Assembly (NCBI GenBank): GCA_907165135.1
Contig: OU015568.1
Coordinates: 4,968,501 to 5,032,500 of the forward strand
DNA length: 64,000 nucleotides
Direction: 5' to 3'
Source of the DNA: Oikopleura dioica
Lineage: Eukaryota > Chordata > Appendicularia > Copelata > Oikopleuridae
In this document: piece by piece, positions 43,132-52,756 of the stretch
Layout of the letters: every line of letters begins with the position of its first letter
Numbering within the stretch: position 1 is the first letter of the stretch
The notes under the pieces: model-generated
What the model was told of the DNA's origin: nothing
Database searches by the model: none
What the model saw: only the letters and a program-made list of their open reading frames with translations
Program-made: the position numbers and the translations under genes

Positions 43132-44498
43132 AATTCGTTCTCTTTTTTTTTCGTTCTTTGCGGTCAAAAGCCCATTAGAAGCGCGAAAAAAGAAAAGAGT
43201 CAACTTTCAATGTCAGAATAATGTACTCAGGGGAGACGTTTTTGGGATTGTTTCGCCTCTCTCTTTCTCTCTATCCCAACTGTTCTGGGGAAATATCGAT
43301 CTCTAGTCGTTCATTATACATTTGGGCTGACTCTTTCTCTTAGATTAAACGCCACCCCGCATAATGAAGATTATGAGATAGATTCTTTTTTCAGAAGAGT
43401 CTTTTTGTCAGAAGGATTAATTTTTGATTGATGAAAGATATTTTTTGAGCTCTAGCCTGCGTTGAGTTGGGATAGGATCTTTATTTGAAGTTACCAAGGG
43501 ATTAGTTAGTTTTTATAAATTTCTAAAGTATAAGTTTTAGAAGTATTTACTTCCACAAATAGAAATTCTACTACTTTGAGTGACCAAGTAGAACGACTTT
43601 ATCAAAATACACCAGTCTAATCGAATGTAAGTCATGAAATAAATACATTAAGTTAAGGTAAAAAGTAGATTTATGGTTGAGAAACCCTTACTTCGTTATA
43701 CAGCTTATCAATCTTAGATTTACAACTGTCACTTGTCAATCTGAAATTAGGAGTCTTTATTTCTAATTGGACAAAAACGGTAGACTTTCAAGGGTAAATT
43801 TAATTTTTTAAAAAAATATTTCCAACCTTTCGGAAGTTCAACTAAAACAGTAAGATATCATTTCTCTGTTTTCATTAATTCTTAAGCCTCTGTAACTCTC
43901 CTTTTTTGTAGACATTACACCCTCTTTGTATCAGTACTGGGCCTATTAGTAGTACTGGCCGATTGATTAACAATGTGCGAAACGAGCATCGAAAAAAATC
44001 GAACTTCACAGACCGGGCGAAGGCTTGTTTGTAAAATTACGAAACGAGCTAGGTAAATATCATATTGTCTCTTTCTCTCTTTCTTAAATATTTAGGAACC
44101 GTCTGGAACGATAGGGGAACACCCTGGAACACGCCTTAGTTTATTTTAGGAATTGCCTTTTGAGTATTTTTTCATTATTCTGATATGGTCATGATGATGA
44201 TGAGAAAGGGTCTATTCAGAAGGACAATAAATGAACGGGAAATAACTGTATATTTAAACAATAGATAAGGTAACTTTCAGAGAAGCGAAAGTGACTTACG
44301 AGTTGATGAATTCTCCTTCAGCCATTCGTCTTCAAAAGAACCTCTTTCAACTCTTTTTTTCTTTTCAATTTTTTGGAATAACGAGTTTTTACATCCTCTC
44401 TTCGTTGATTTCAAAATCGATTGGGTCTGAACAGTTTTTCTAAGAGAAAAGTTGTTTTATTTTGATAATTGGCAGGAAGTATCTATTAAAAATGATGT
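43132..44498. other. Intergenic region, possible upstream exon
   Basis: About 1.4 kb, A/T-rich, between GRAMD1 and REXO2. A minus-strand ATG at 44325 starts MAEGEFIN and runs into a good donor (GTAAGTCAC at 44299), but no downstream exon in the right phase was found. No repeat recognised. Confidence 0.35.
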
Positions 44499-45240
44499 TC
44501 AGTCGAGAGAAACGGAAGCTTTATCTTTGAAGACATTTTTGCGGTAATGCTTGAGCTCCTCTATCGACTCGTAAATATCGTATTTCGCCGTGTGAGCTCC
44601 TCCAACTCCAGTCTGAAGGTAACAGTATTTGACCTTTTCAGCGGCTTATGGTTAAGACCTTTCTGTCTTTGTTGCGTTCCGGGAGGCCAGGATACCATCG
44701 TTTTGCGAGCTCTTTGATGCTCGAAACATCAATGATTCTGTAATGAAGTTCCTTGACCGATTTTGGCAGCTCTTTGCACATAAATTGGCGATCCGCGTGG
44801 ACAGAGTTTCCGGCAAGCGGCGCTTTCGGACAATTTTTTCGAATGAAATCGGCGAGGATTTCGTCTCCTTCTTCGTGCGTCAAATCGCTATCCCTACAAA
44901 TCAATTTTCAATTGTGCTTATTTCTATCTCCATCTTACTTGCACTTTTGCGTTAATCCACTCTCGCCATGCGTTTTTCTGCACCACGGCCCCATTTTCTT
45001 CAGCTGCTTATTCGTCATTGCAAACACCAGCTCTGGCCCTTCTGCTACTACGTTCAACTCTCCATCAGTAACGACACAGGCTATTTCCATGATTGAATCT
45101 TTTCCGAGAACATCGAGACCGGTCATTTCGGCATCCAGCCAGAAGATCCGGTCGGGAAAAGGCCGACCTTCTGTCATTCTACGGATACATATGCTTGAAG
45201 CTCGAAACGATTGTAAAAAGGGAAAAAATGCACGCAGCAT
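44499..45240 (-). CDS. REXO2: Oligoribonuclease (DEDDh 3'-5' exonuclease)
   Basis: Degrades very short RNAs, chiefly in mitochondria. Exons 45240-44939, 44893-44659 and 44612-44499 have 45- and 46-nt GT-AG introns; 216 aa, normal for REXO2. The start MLRAFFPFLQSFRASSICIR looks like a mitochondrial presequence. Catalytic motifs: IFWLDAEMTGLD (D, E), APLAGNSVHADRQFM, LHYRIIDVSSIKEL (D) and the last exon with HTAKYDIYESIEEL, where H and D of the usual SHRALDDI are kept. It starts 41 nt after the stop of the preceding gene, with a TTTTTATTGTAG acceptor just before the ATG, as expected for a downstream operon gene with a trans-splice site. Confidence 0.9.
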
Positions 45241-45281
45241 TCTACAATAAAAACCAAGCAAATTTCAGCATTTTTGGTTGT

Positions 45282-46136
45282 TTATTCGTTGGACAGTAAA
45301 AATCTCACTTTTCCTTCGTTTCTTATTCCATAATCTATCGAATACTCGTCGCCTATCGACTTCATGTCGATATAAATTTCATACAAATATCCAGCCTGCG
45401 CATCCAAGAACGCGTCCATCATTCTGTTCGTCGACGGTGGCAGGATCTTTCGGAATGTGGCGGGTGATAGAATCTCTCCCGTGAGAGAGGCTCTTTGTTT
45501 GATGATTTCAGCTCTTTCGACGAAAGTTAATCGCCAGGAAGGGGATTTTTTCGGACGACAGTTTTGCAAAAATCGACCCTAGAACATTCAACAGTCGAAA
45601 CAATGCCCGGTTCTACCTTTCGTCGAGCAATAACGGACGAGAATTCATATTCTAGCGATGCGTCTCCCTCGTCATAATCGTCCATAACAGTCGCCATATT
45701 TCGTTGATACTTGATCATATTTGACACTTTCGGATCCGCGAGAAAGTCGTCTTGAATCTGCTTTGCAAGCCTAAAAGCTCGTTACCGAAAAATGAAGTGA
45801 AGAAGACTTACTGGAGAGAAATCGTATGCGCTGGTGAACCAATTTCGAGTGAAAATTGACGAGATGTTTTGTCCTTTTCTCGATCATTTCCTGAAAAAAT
45901 CCACTAACAAAAACAATTAAAATTGTAAGGGTACCTTTGAAAAACGTAGGAGGTTTGCGAGCCCAGGCATTTTGCCTCAACTCGTGAATTAAATCGTAGA
46001 AAATACTGTCCAGCGCTGAATAGCCCGACTCTCCTGGCTGCAAGTTTCGAAGCTCGTCCAAAACGGTTAATTTCGCCTTCTGCTCTGCCAGCAATCCCGT
46101 CGATTTCTTCAGCTCAAGAGGGTTCTTTCTTACCAT
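45282..46136 (-). CDS. Unrecognised protein, 243 aa (operon middle gene)
   Basis: Four exons (46136-45935, 45890-45812, 45770-45617, 45578-45282) with 44-, 41- and 38-nt introns keep one frame. The product begins MVRKNPLELKKSTGLLAEQ, continues helical (YDLIHELRQNAWARKP, LEIGSPAHTISLQLAKQI) and ends in a compact region (LTGEILSPATFRKILPP, GYLYEIYIDMKSIGDEY, KVRFLLSNE). No membrane segment, no signal peptide. No family recognised. It lies between a thioredoxin-fold gene (54 nt upstream) and REXO2 (41 nt downstream), so the three are probably co-transcribed. Confidence 0.65.
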
Positions 46137-46190
46137 CGTTCTTTCTGTATGACTAGATGTGAGTTTTATGTTGAGGATTTAGGTCGTTTC

Positions 46191-46637
46191 CTACCTTATT
46201 CCAGCTCCGATATTATGCGCGATTGTCCGTAAAAGTTGTGTCTTTCGGTCCAAGTCCCAATTTTCGACGACTCCATACGGCTCAACCGGAAAAAACTTGA
46301 AATCGTTCATTCCGCTATCTTTTTTCTCAACTTTATCGAGTGGAAATTGGGCGTAAGTATTCAACGCTTCGAAGAGCGACTGAATTCCAGCAGTGTTCAT
46401 TCTTCCCGTTATTCTGAAGACTTCTTTTCGATTGACGAAGATGCAGTAGGTCGGGACAGCGTCGATCTTTAGATCGTCGACGATGTATGGATGATCCTCG
46501 ATGTCGACTGTCAAGTAGCGGACTTTGGGCTGCGCGCGCGAGAGGACTCCCATTTCCGAAGAGGCAAAGGAACATTGATTGCAGTACTTTGACACGCAGG
46601 TCAGGACGAGAGGCGATTCTGTTTGGAGAGTCATCAT
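46191..46637 (-). CDS. Thioredoxin-fold protein (5' end uncertain)
   Basis: 148 aa from the ATG at 46637. The thioredoxin core is clear: SPLVLTCVSKYCNQCSFA carries a CxxC redox motif (CNQC in place of CGPC), then VRYLTVDIEDHPYIVDDLKI and the cis-Pro region DAVPTYCIFVNRKEVFRI. The C-terminal 45 residues are unassigned. Sequence upstream of the ATG stays open back to an acceptor-like TTTTCAG at about 46680, so an extra 5' exon is likely. First gene of the operon-like cluster with the 243-aa protein and REXO2. Confidence 0.75.
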   Translation of the reverse strand: MMTLQTESPLVLTCVSKYCNQCSFASSEMGVLSRAQPKVRYLTVDIEDHPYIVDDLKIDAVPTYCIFVNRKEVFRITGRMNTAGIQSLFEALNTYAQFPLDKVEKKDSGMNDFKFFPVEPYGVVENWDLDRKTQLLRTIAHNIGAGIR

Positions 46638-46851
46638 GAGATATTCCTCTTCTATTTGTGTTCGTTGATGATATGATCTGAAAAGTCAATTAACAATTGT
46701 ATCTGTACGTTTACAGTGATGTGACTAATTTTAACCATTTCGCATCATTTTGTAGGGCGACAAATAGGAACTCATATATTAATGAGGATTAATAACTTAT
46801 AACGAATTTATGGCGTTTCAAATAGCGGCAAGGGCCGCAGGTTCTTACTTA

Positions 46852-47012
46852 CAGTGGCGTTTGCGGTTGCCTCCCTATCCAAACGCGTCTAGAGAGGGAG
46901 GCAACGCGGGACGATTTCTGGTTCGATTTAATGCGCCCTTCTAGAAAAAGAGCGTCTGGATAGGGAGGCAACGAGGGACGCTCCAACAGGGAGGCAACCG
47001 CAAACGCCACTG
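46852..47012. mobile_element. Tc1/mariner-like short inverted-repeat element
   Basis: 161 bp with 25-bp terminal inverted repeats (CAGTGGCGTTTGCGGTTGCC ...) flanked by TA on both sides, the typical target of Tc1/mariner elements. Inner GGGAGGCAACG units are repeated. No coding capacity. Confidence 0.8.
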
Positions 47013-47029
47013 TACATTGTACTGTTTCC

Positions 47030-47682
47030 TTTTGTGACTTCGCTCAAATTATACGGCTTGTCCGAGAAGATCGCTTTATTCAACAAAACTGGCTTCCAAG
47101 TATCAGCTGTAAAAAGCCTTGTTTCAATTCTTTTTCTTACAAATCGACTTGTTTTTAACATTTTTCTTGTTTCCCGATTTCTGAAGAAAGCTTTGATTGA
47201 AAACATTTTGAAGCAGGTAGAAGTATTGAAGAATAAGAAAGGACAGTGAATGAACTCACGGAAAAAAAATGAGAGACATGCTACTGAAAAATACAGACAA
47301 GAATGTTGGCAGACATTTCTTTTAAAAAATAAATTGTACACAAGGAAAGAAACGGCATTTTTATGGCATCAAACTTCAGTTCCGGCAGACAAGAGCTTTT
47401 CAGTTTTTTCGATGATTGTCGCTAGAAATGAAATGAAGAGAGTCTTTCTTTGGGAGACTTACAGATAGCTTCAGGGTCAATGCATTCCTTGGTCAGCTCT
47501 TCGGGGCCTTTTTGGGTCAGATAAGTTCCAGATTTGATTGTCGAATCGCCACAAGCGGTGAGTCCAGGTCGAGCACCAGATTCTGGAGAATGCAGAATGA
47601 GTCGGCCTGTAAATGATTTATTCATGCCAATAAAAGCGTTTTCCCTTCCGCCGGTTACCAATTGTTGTTTGATGATGGTCAT
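47030..47682 (-). CDS. Possible two-exon gene of unknown function
   Basis: An ATG at 47682 opens a hydrophilic frame (TIIKQQLVTGGRENAFIGM ... KECIDPEAI) ending at a strong donor GTAAGTCTCCC near 47468. A second open region with a basic stretch (MFSIKAFFRNRETRKMLK, RFVRKRIETRLF) lies at about 47300-47030 and can be joined through an acceptor TTTTTCAG near 47295. Termination is unclear because the frame runs into the inverted-repeat element. Weakly supported. Confidence 0.3.
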
Positions 47683-47881
47683 AAAAAACGTTTTGTTAGT
47701 AAAGTTAAGTGCCCTCCTGCAAAGTCAAAAAGTGCTGAGATTTTTCGAGAGAAGAAAAAGTTATTCAATCTGAAGGATGGAGTTTCTCCGCTCATTTTTT
47801 ACGCAGATGCTACAGGAATTTCGAGAATATGTTTATGATATTATTAAGAATCTTATAATTCAATAATCCTCGAAAAAGAGC

Positions 47882-48487
47882 ATGCTGACAAGCTTTTTCC
47901 CGGATATGACGACGTTGATAATTATTCTTCTAGGGATTTACTGCTTTTACAGTCGATTTCAAAATAGAAAAATGGAAGAGCAAATGAAGTTACTGAAAAC
48001 TGTCGAAAGTGAAGTGACAAAAGAGGAGATAAGGGGAAAGGAGAAAATAAAGAATCAAAATCTAATGCTTGCTGACAGTATATTTGCGCTGGTAAGTTGC
48101 AAATTTTCAAACAGATGTGAATACTACAATTTGTGTCAATACCTATTCAGATAAAATTCCTTGCATTGGTTTATCTGAGTATTGTTCTTTATGATTTCAA
48201 TAACAATTTGGTAAGTATTATTCTGAAAGACTGAGCTAGGTAAAAGACAAAAAACTTTAAATAATATATTAAAGGGATATGTTATTGTGGGCGCTCTTGT
48301 ATTCGTTATCGTAAAAGACAGTTGTGATAGACAAGAAATAAGGCGACGAGAAATTACCAGCCGAGTACAACTGGAGGCTTATAAGAAATTACTTGATCAT
48401 CAGCGAAAAATGGGTGAAATTGAGCATGAAAAACGATTGGCCATTGAAGAACGAAAGAAAGCGAAGAAAAAGTGTTGCATTCTATGA
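47882..48487 (+). CDS. Membrane protein with C-terminal CaaX-like box, 160 aa
   Basis: Exons 47882-48091, 48151-48210 and 48275-48487 with 59- and 64-nt GT-AG introns keep one frame. Three hydrophobic segments (TTLIIILLGIYCFYS, FLALVYLSIVLYDF, YVIVGALVFVIV) are separated by charged helices, and the tail is a long basic coiled-coil-like stretch (AYKKLLDHQRKMGEIEHEK) ending KKKCCIL. CCIL fits a CaaX prenylation signal (Leu end favours geranylgeranylation) after a polybasic stretch. No family recognised. Its last exon overlaps the 3' end of the dehydrogenase on the other strand. Confidence 0.55.
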
Positions 48488-49356
48488 ATAATCTTTTTTC
48501 TTGAATAAACCATTCCTATTCCATGCCAAAAAGTGTTGACCATAACTTTGTGAAACCCACTCTTTCCAGCCATATGCCTCGCTAGGTCTGTTCTTACAAC
48601 ACCAGGAGATGTCAGGACGAAAGTAATATCAGGCATGGCAGCAGTCAGAGCAATCGCGCATTGATTCATCGCCATTTTCGACTGAGAATAAGCACTTACT
48701 CCACCTGATTTTTCGTAGTCAGGAGTTTTCTCAGGACTGTGGGAGAGATAGGGCAGGCTGTAATTGATGATAAACGTCTGTAAATGACAGTAAATCGCTC
48801 TTTCTTACCTTGGATCAGCATTTTTATACAAAGAAGACGTCGTAAAGACGACTTTTCCACCCTTCAAAACTTCCTGTAGCTCTTTGATGAGTACATAATG
48901 CGACAAGTAGTTGACTTGCATGTGCGTTTCAAATCCATCCTTTGTCAGTTGAAAGGGATGATGCATAACGCCGGCATTACACACAAGCACGCCGATTTTA
49001 TCGTTGTTCAGGGAGAGTTCATTTTTAATTTTGTCAGCCCAGTGGCGAACGCTTTCTTTACCGGATTTACTTATCGAAAGAAGGAAGCGACTTATCGACT
49101 CGTAAAGAACGAAATAAAAGACAGCTTGATTTTCTAGCATCTAAAATCCAGTTCCTAAGTCCGAAAGCTCGAGTCCATCTCTGACAGTTATTTTCGACGA
49201 AGGATCCGATCTGTGAATCTCCTTCAGAGCTGCCTCTCCTTTGACCTTGCTCCTGCAACCAAGAAAAACATAATGCTGCGCCTTCGCCAAGCCTCGCGCG
49301 ATTTCAAGCCCGATTCCAGACGATGCTCCAGTAATAAGAGCGATTTTGGAGGCCAT
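48400..49356 (-). CDS. Short-chain dehydrogenase/reductase (retinol-dehydrogenase-like)
   Basis: NAD(P)-dependent oxidoreductase with Rossmann fold. Exon 1 (49356-49155) has the cofactor motif ITGASSGIG and CRSKVKGEAAL. Exon 2 (from 49055) has ESVRHWADKIKNEL, LVCNAGVMHHP and VVFTTSSLY (catalytic Ser). The last exon has YSQSK (Tyr/Lys pair) and LTSPGVVRTDLAR. Exons 1-2 join in frame only through a GA-AG intron (49154-49056). Exons 2-3 are separated by a 31-nt GT-AG-like intron (about 48819-48789) that would shift the frame by one, so either splicing is unusual or there is an indel. The frame then runs to a stop at 48400 inside the antisense gene. Substrate unknown. Confidence 0.75.
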
Positions 49357-49597
49357 GAAGGACTTACAGCAACAATTTATCTGTAATTTATTCAGTGACG
49401 ATTTTGAGCAGATTTTCTTTCAAAAGAAAGTTTTTTTAGAACATTGAAGGAGGGGATTTCCAAATAAAGAATTATCAAGGCAAATTGATTTAGACAAGGG
49501 AAAGATTCAATTTTCGAATTTTTAAATAGGAGCATCTTAGTATCGAATTTTCTGTCAAGTTTTGCACGAAAAATGAATAAGAAAGGTTGAAGTCCGG

Positions 49598-49688
49598 GCT
49601 CGGCAGCCTGTGAAGAAACCTGACACAGGGTCTTCCTTAAGCGTTGACGAGTTCAGGCCCTGACTCAGGTTTCTAGGCAGGTTGTTGG
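49598..49688. repeat. Short inverted-repeat element, family 1 copy c
   Basis: GGCAGCCTGTGAAGAAACCT ... CTCAGGTTTCTAGGCAGGTT, about 91 bp, diverged copy between the dehydrogenase and the CD225 gene. Confidence 0.7.
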
Positions 49689-49966
49689 GCCAAGATTGAA
49701 GGTTTTTAACGTCAAAAGAAACAAAAATTTTGTAGAGCATCAATTTCGGAAAAGGAAAAAGCAGTTACGGAACATGAAATAACTGAAAAGAAAATCAAAG
49801 AGCAATAATAAAGTAGGTTAAAGTATTGAGAGCGTGCATGTTTCAATCGGAGAAAAAAAGAGTTGAAATTTGAATTAGGATTCGGGCGTGAGCGGCGTAG
49901 GAACGACTGGTGCGGGACCACGAGGGACGGCGACGATTTCGTCCATGTTGATGTCTTTTTTGCGGC

Positions 49967-51188
49967 TCAATACTCCATATAATAAGAACTAGAATTATGA
50001 TAAAAAGGGGGTCAATTATTGAATCTTTTGGAGAAAAAAATCAATTGATTTTTTATCCCAAGTTTTTAGATGAATCGGATTTCGCGATATTCTTTTCATG
50101 GTTTAGCTTCTTTTTCTAGCGTTTTATCTTGTGTGCATAATCAAGGATGGCATGAATCACCGGTGAAGAAAAGAATTTAACCTGTCGTCGACTGAGATTT
50201 CTGGCTGAGGATCAAGAGGGTCAGGGTTGAAACCGTGTTGATATTCTGACGCATTGTAACCTTCACTTCCGAAAAAGAACTCAACAGGGTCAAAATGCCA
50301 CGAATCCTCGTCTTGAACTTCTTGTACTCGAAAAGAACCAGTATAAGAATCAAGGTCTGTATCGGAAAAGGGATCTGTTGGCTGAAAAGCCGCTCCTGGA
50401 GTCTCGCTAGAGGTGTAATCAACATCGCTGGTGGCGTATATTTTTGGATTCATCGTTCCGTCCATGCCGTTTGTCCCGTAGTCCAGACCCTTAAGCACCT
50501 TCTAGTTACGAAATTAAACGACAGAAATGAACGTACGAAGTTGTATCGTCGGAAATAATCGACAAAGATCATGAAGCAGCCGATCATGATAGCCATTGAA
50601 GCGACGTGACGAGCGCGCTGCGAGATGATTCTAGCGTGCAGGTAGTCGCCTCGTTGGAACAGGATCCCAACCTAGAAGGAGCTGAAAGGGGATTGAGGGA
50701 GACGAGTTTCAAACCTGGCAAGAAAGGAGCGTGGCGAGAACACCAAGAGGAAAGCAGCAGAAAATCATGGAGCAGATCGAAAGAAGGAGATAGTTTTCGA
50801 TTTTTTCTGGTTGCTCAGGGCTTGCCTCGGTAGAAAGCTGAAAGAGTGATAAAAAGGAGGAAGAATGAGGGGTCATTTGAGGAAGACTTTGGAAACGACG
50901 AGCCTCTTTATAGTACCTGAACGCGGGTAGCATCAGGAGAAATGGTTATTGGAGTGCTTAGGCCAGCGATGAAGATCTGTGGACGGGTTGGTTCGGCACC
51001 GGGGACAGCTAGAATTCATTACTCAAGTTGAATGAAGAAGTTAAAGAACCTGAGTAAGGAGGTGGGGGCGGCAACTTGGAGTTATCAAATGGCTCTTCTG
51101 TCTGTGTCTTGCTCGTTTCGGAGCCATCAGCTGGAGTGTCTTCTGCTTTCTTTGGCCCCGGGTATGGTGGTGGAGCTTCGTCGGACAT
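49967..51188 (-). CDS. CD225/dispanin-family membrane protein
   Basis: Exons 51188-51050, 51008-50917, 50837-50715, 50671-50537 and 50501-50182 join in frame with introns of 35-79 nt; a last exon begins at 49988. The Pro-rich cytosolic N-terminus (PPPYPGPKK, PPPPPYS) is followed by the CD225 domain: YLLLSICSMIFCCFPLGVLA, then Gly-Asp-Tyr with LHARIISQRARHVAS and a second membrane segment (MAIMIGCFMIF). The acidic, Tyr/Asp-rich tail is unusual for the family. Annotated with the phase-consistent stop at 49967. A longer frame ending at 49875 (VAVPRGPAPVVPTPLTPES) looks more protein-like but is one frame off. The group includes IFITM- and PRRT-like proteins; which one is unclear. Confidence 0.72.
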
Positions 51189-51412
51189 TTTCTCGCCTCT
51201 GTGTTTTCTTCTTTTATGCTTTGTGTTCGATTAGGTCTGAAAAGAAGCCGGTCGTAAAGAGACAAATGCTTATTGATGTCTGAACTGGGGCAACTGGTCA
51301 TAAAGAATGAGGCACAAATGAAGGCGGGTTTTAAGGAAAAAGAATTTCCTATTATATTTATTCATGCTTGTGAAGTTTAATTATTCGTTTAGCAGATAAA
51401 AAACATTGTAAG

Positions 51413-51424
51413 AAAAGTATATGA
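51413..51424. repeat. Target-site duplication, left
   Basis: AAAAGTATATGA, repeated at 54644-54655 on the other side of the Penelope-like element. Confidence 0.85.
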
Positions 51425-51473
51425 TCTCTTGTGTTGACGTTGTAGAATTTTCGATTTTTGTTTTATTGCGAGC

Positions 51474-51501
51474 TTTCGGAGGGAATGCCCTCCTTCATCA
51501 G
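51474..51501 (-). ncRNA. Hammerhead-ribozyme-like core (inverted copy)
   Basis: Reverse-strand copy of the motif described at 51838-51865, located in the inverted arm. Confidence 0.4.
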
Positions 51502-51837
51502 GCTAGTACAGTTGTTAAGAGAAGCTACAGTAAAATAGGACTCACCGTGACTTGCGAAACTCGCGAGTGATCGGTAAGTGAGGAATTTATGAGAGCGGAG
51601 AGAAAGTCTAGAAAAGAAATGGAAATAGAAGTCTAGAAAAGAGTTTAATTGCGTATCTGGGGAATTTGATCTAAGGCTCCAGATACGCAATTAAACTCTT
51701 TTCTAGACTTCTATTTCCATTTCTTTTCTAGACTTTCTCTCCGCTCTCATAAATTCCTCACTTACCGATCACTCGCGAGTTTCGCAAGTCACGGTGAGTC
51801 CTATTTTACTGTAGCTTCTCTTAACAACTGTACTAGC

Positions 51838-51865
51838 CTGATGAAGGAGGGCATTCCCTCCGAAA
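51838..51865 (+). ncRNA. Hammerhead-ribozyme-like core in 5' terminal repeat
   Basis: CTGATGA, then A and a perfect 6-bp stem with 4-nt loop (GGAGGG CATT CCCTCC), then GAAA. CUGANGA, helix II and GAAA are the conserved hammerhead core, and Penelope-like elements are known to carry hammerheads. Helices I and III are not convincingly formed by eye (partial pairing of GCAAGT upstream with ACTAGC, and of GCGAG with CTCGC), and one extra A precedes helix II. Confidence 0.5.
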
Positions 51866-51922
51866 GCTCGCAATAAAACAAAAATCGAAAATTCTACAAC
51901 GTCAACACAAGAGATATTATAA

Positions 51923-52756
51923 ATGGATAATCGACGTAAAACTCACACCAGAGAAGCTACTAAAATTGGAAAAAAATTACATCGTAACCGCCAACACCTC
52001 ATTTTTCTACAAAAATGCCACGATGCTAAAACTCCACCACCATATACGTATGTATCAACTGACTTTCTGAACCACTCGCATTGGTCACCTGATCAATTGC
52101 GTAACCATCGCCTACAACGTACCCTACACGACATAAAAGCCACCGAAGACAAAATTAACTCCCTAGTCACACTCTACGACCTCGAAATGTCTAAACTAAA
52201 ACAAATTCTACCGCACCCCGAATTTACGAAGACAAAGCAAATCATCTGTTCAACTATTATTAACCGTCAAGCTAAATCCGATTTCCACCGTAACCGTAAA
52301 CTACAATCTATTTTACCGCCTTCCTCCCCTCAAAAATGTTCTATCAAAATTCACAATCTTACTGATACCGTGATTCCACCTGACCTCCTTTCCATCTTAG
52401 AATTTGGGTGTGAACTCCCAGTTGGAGGCACACCGAACCCGTACAAAATTTTAACATCTATGGAGAAATTGATACAAAACTGGACCAAATATGCCCGTGA
52501 AATTAAGATAGACCCTATGACTATTGACGAAGTTTTAAGTTTCCTAAAAATAAACTTCCACTCCTTACGTAAGTGCTACGAACCCGCTAAAAAACAAAAA
52601 TCACTCATCACCTTCCTCAATAATCACCCTGACCTACGATTCGTCCGAGTTGATAAATGCAAGGATATTGCGCTAATCTCCTTAGATGAATATAATCGTA
52701 AACTAAATGCCCAATTTAACACACCCCAATTCTTTAAACTCAACCGCGACCCCTAA
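51923..52756 (+). CDS. Penelope-like element, N-terminal frame
   Basis: 277 aa from the ATG just inside the 5' repeat. Basic, helical (KIGKKLHRNRQHLIFLQKC), with LGCELPVGG-like segment EFGCELPVGGTPNP that in Penelope proteins precedes the RT domain. It ends at a TAA after a CCCC run; the continuation is in the next frame, open from 52738. A one-base indel or frameshift separates it from the RT part. Confidence 0.8.
   Translation: MDNRRKTHTREATKIGKKLHRNRQHLIFLQKCHDAKTPPPYTYVSTDFLNHSHWSPDQLRNHRLQRTLHDIKATEDKINSLVTLYDLEMSKLKQILPHPEFTKTKQIICSTIINRQAKSDFHRNRKLQSILPPSSPQKCSIKIHNLTDTVIPPDLLSILEFGCELPVGGTPNPYKILTSMEKLIQNWTKYAREIKIDPMTIDEVLSFLKINFHSLRKCYEPAKKQKSLITFLNNHPDLRFVRVDKCKDIALISLDEYNRKLNAQFNTPQFFKLNRDP

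Larger units (their letters stand above)
51425..51914. repeat. Perfect 236-bp inverted repeat at 5' end
   Basis: Arms 51425-51660 and 51679-51914 are reverse complements across their length, separated by GGAATTTGATCTAAGGCT. At the 3' end (54404-54447) the same 18-nt spacer occurs in the opposite orientation between 15-nt arms. Confidence 0.9.

Noticed and set aside
44300-44325. First exon MAEGEFIN of GRAMD1
   Set aside because: Good donor, but the phase (2) does not match any acceptor in front of the GRAMD1 start region; kept only as a note.
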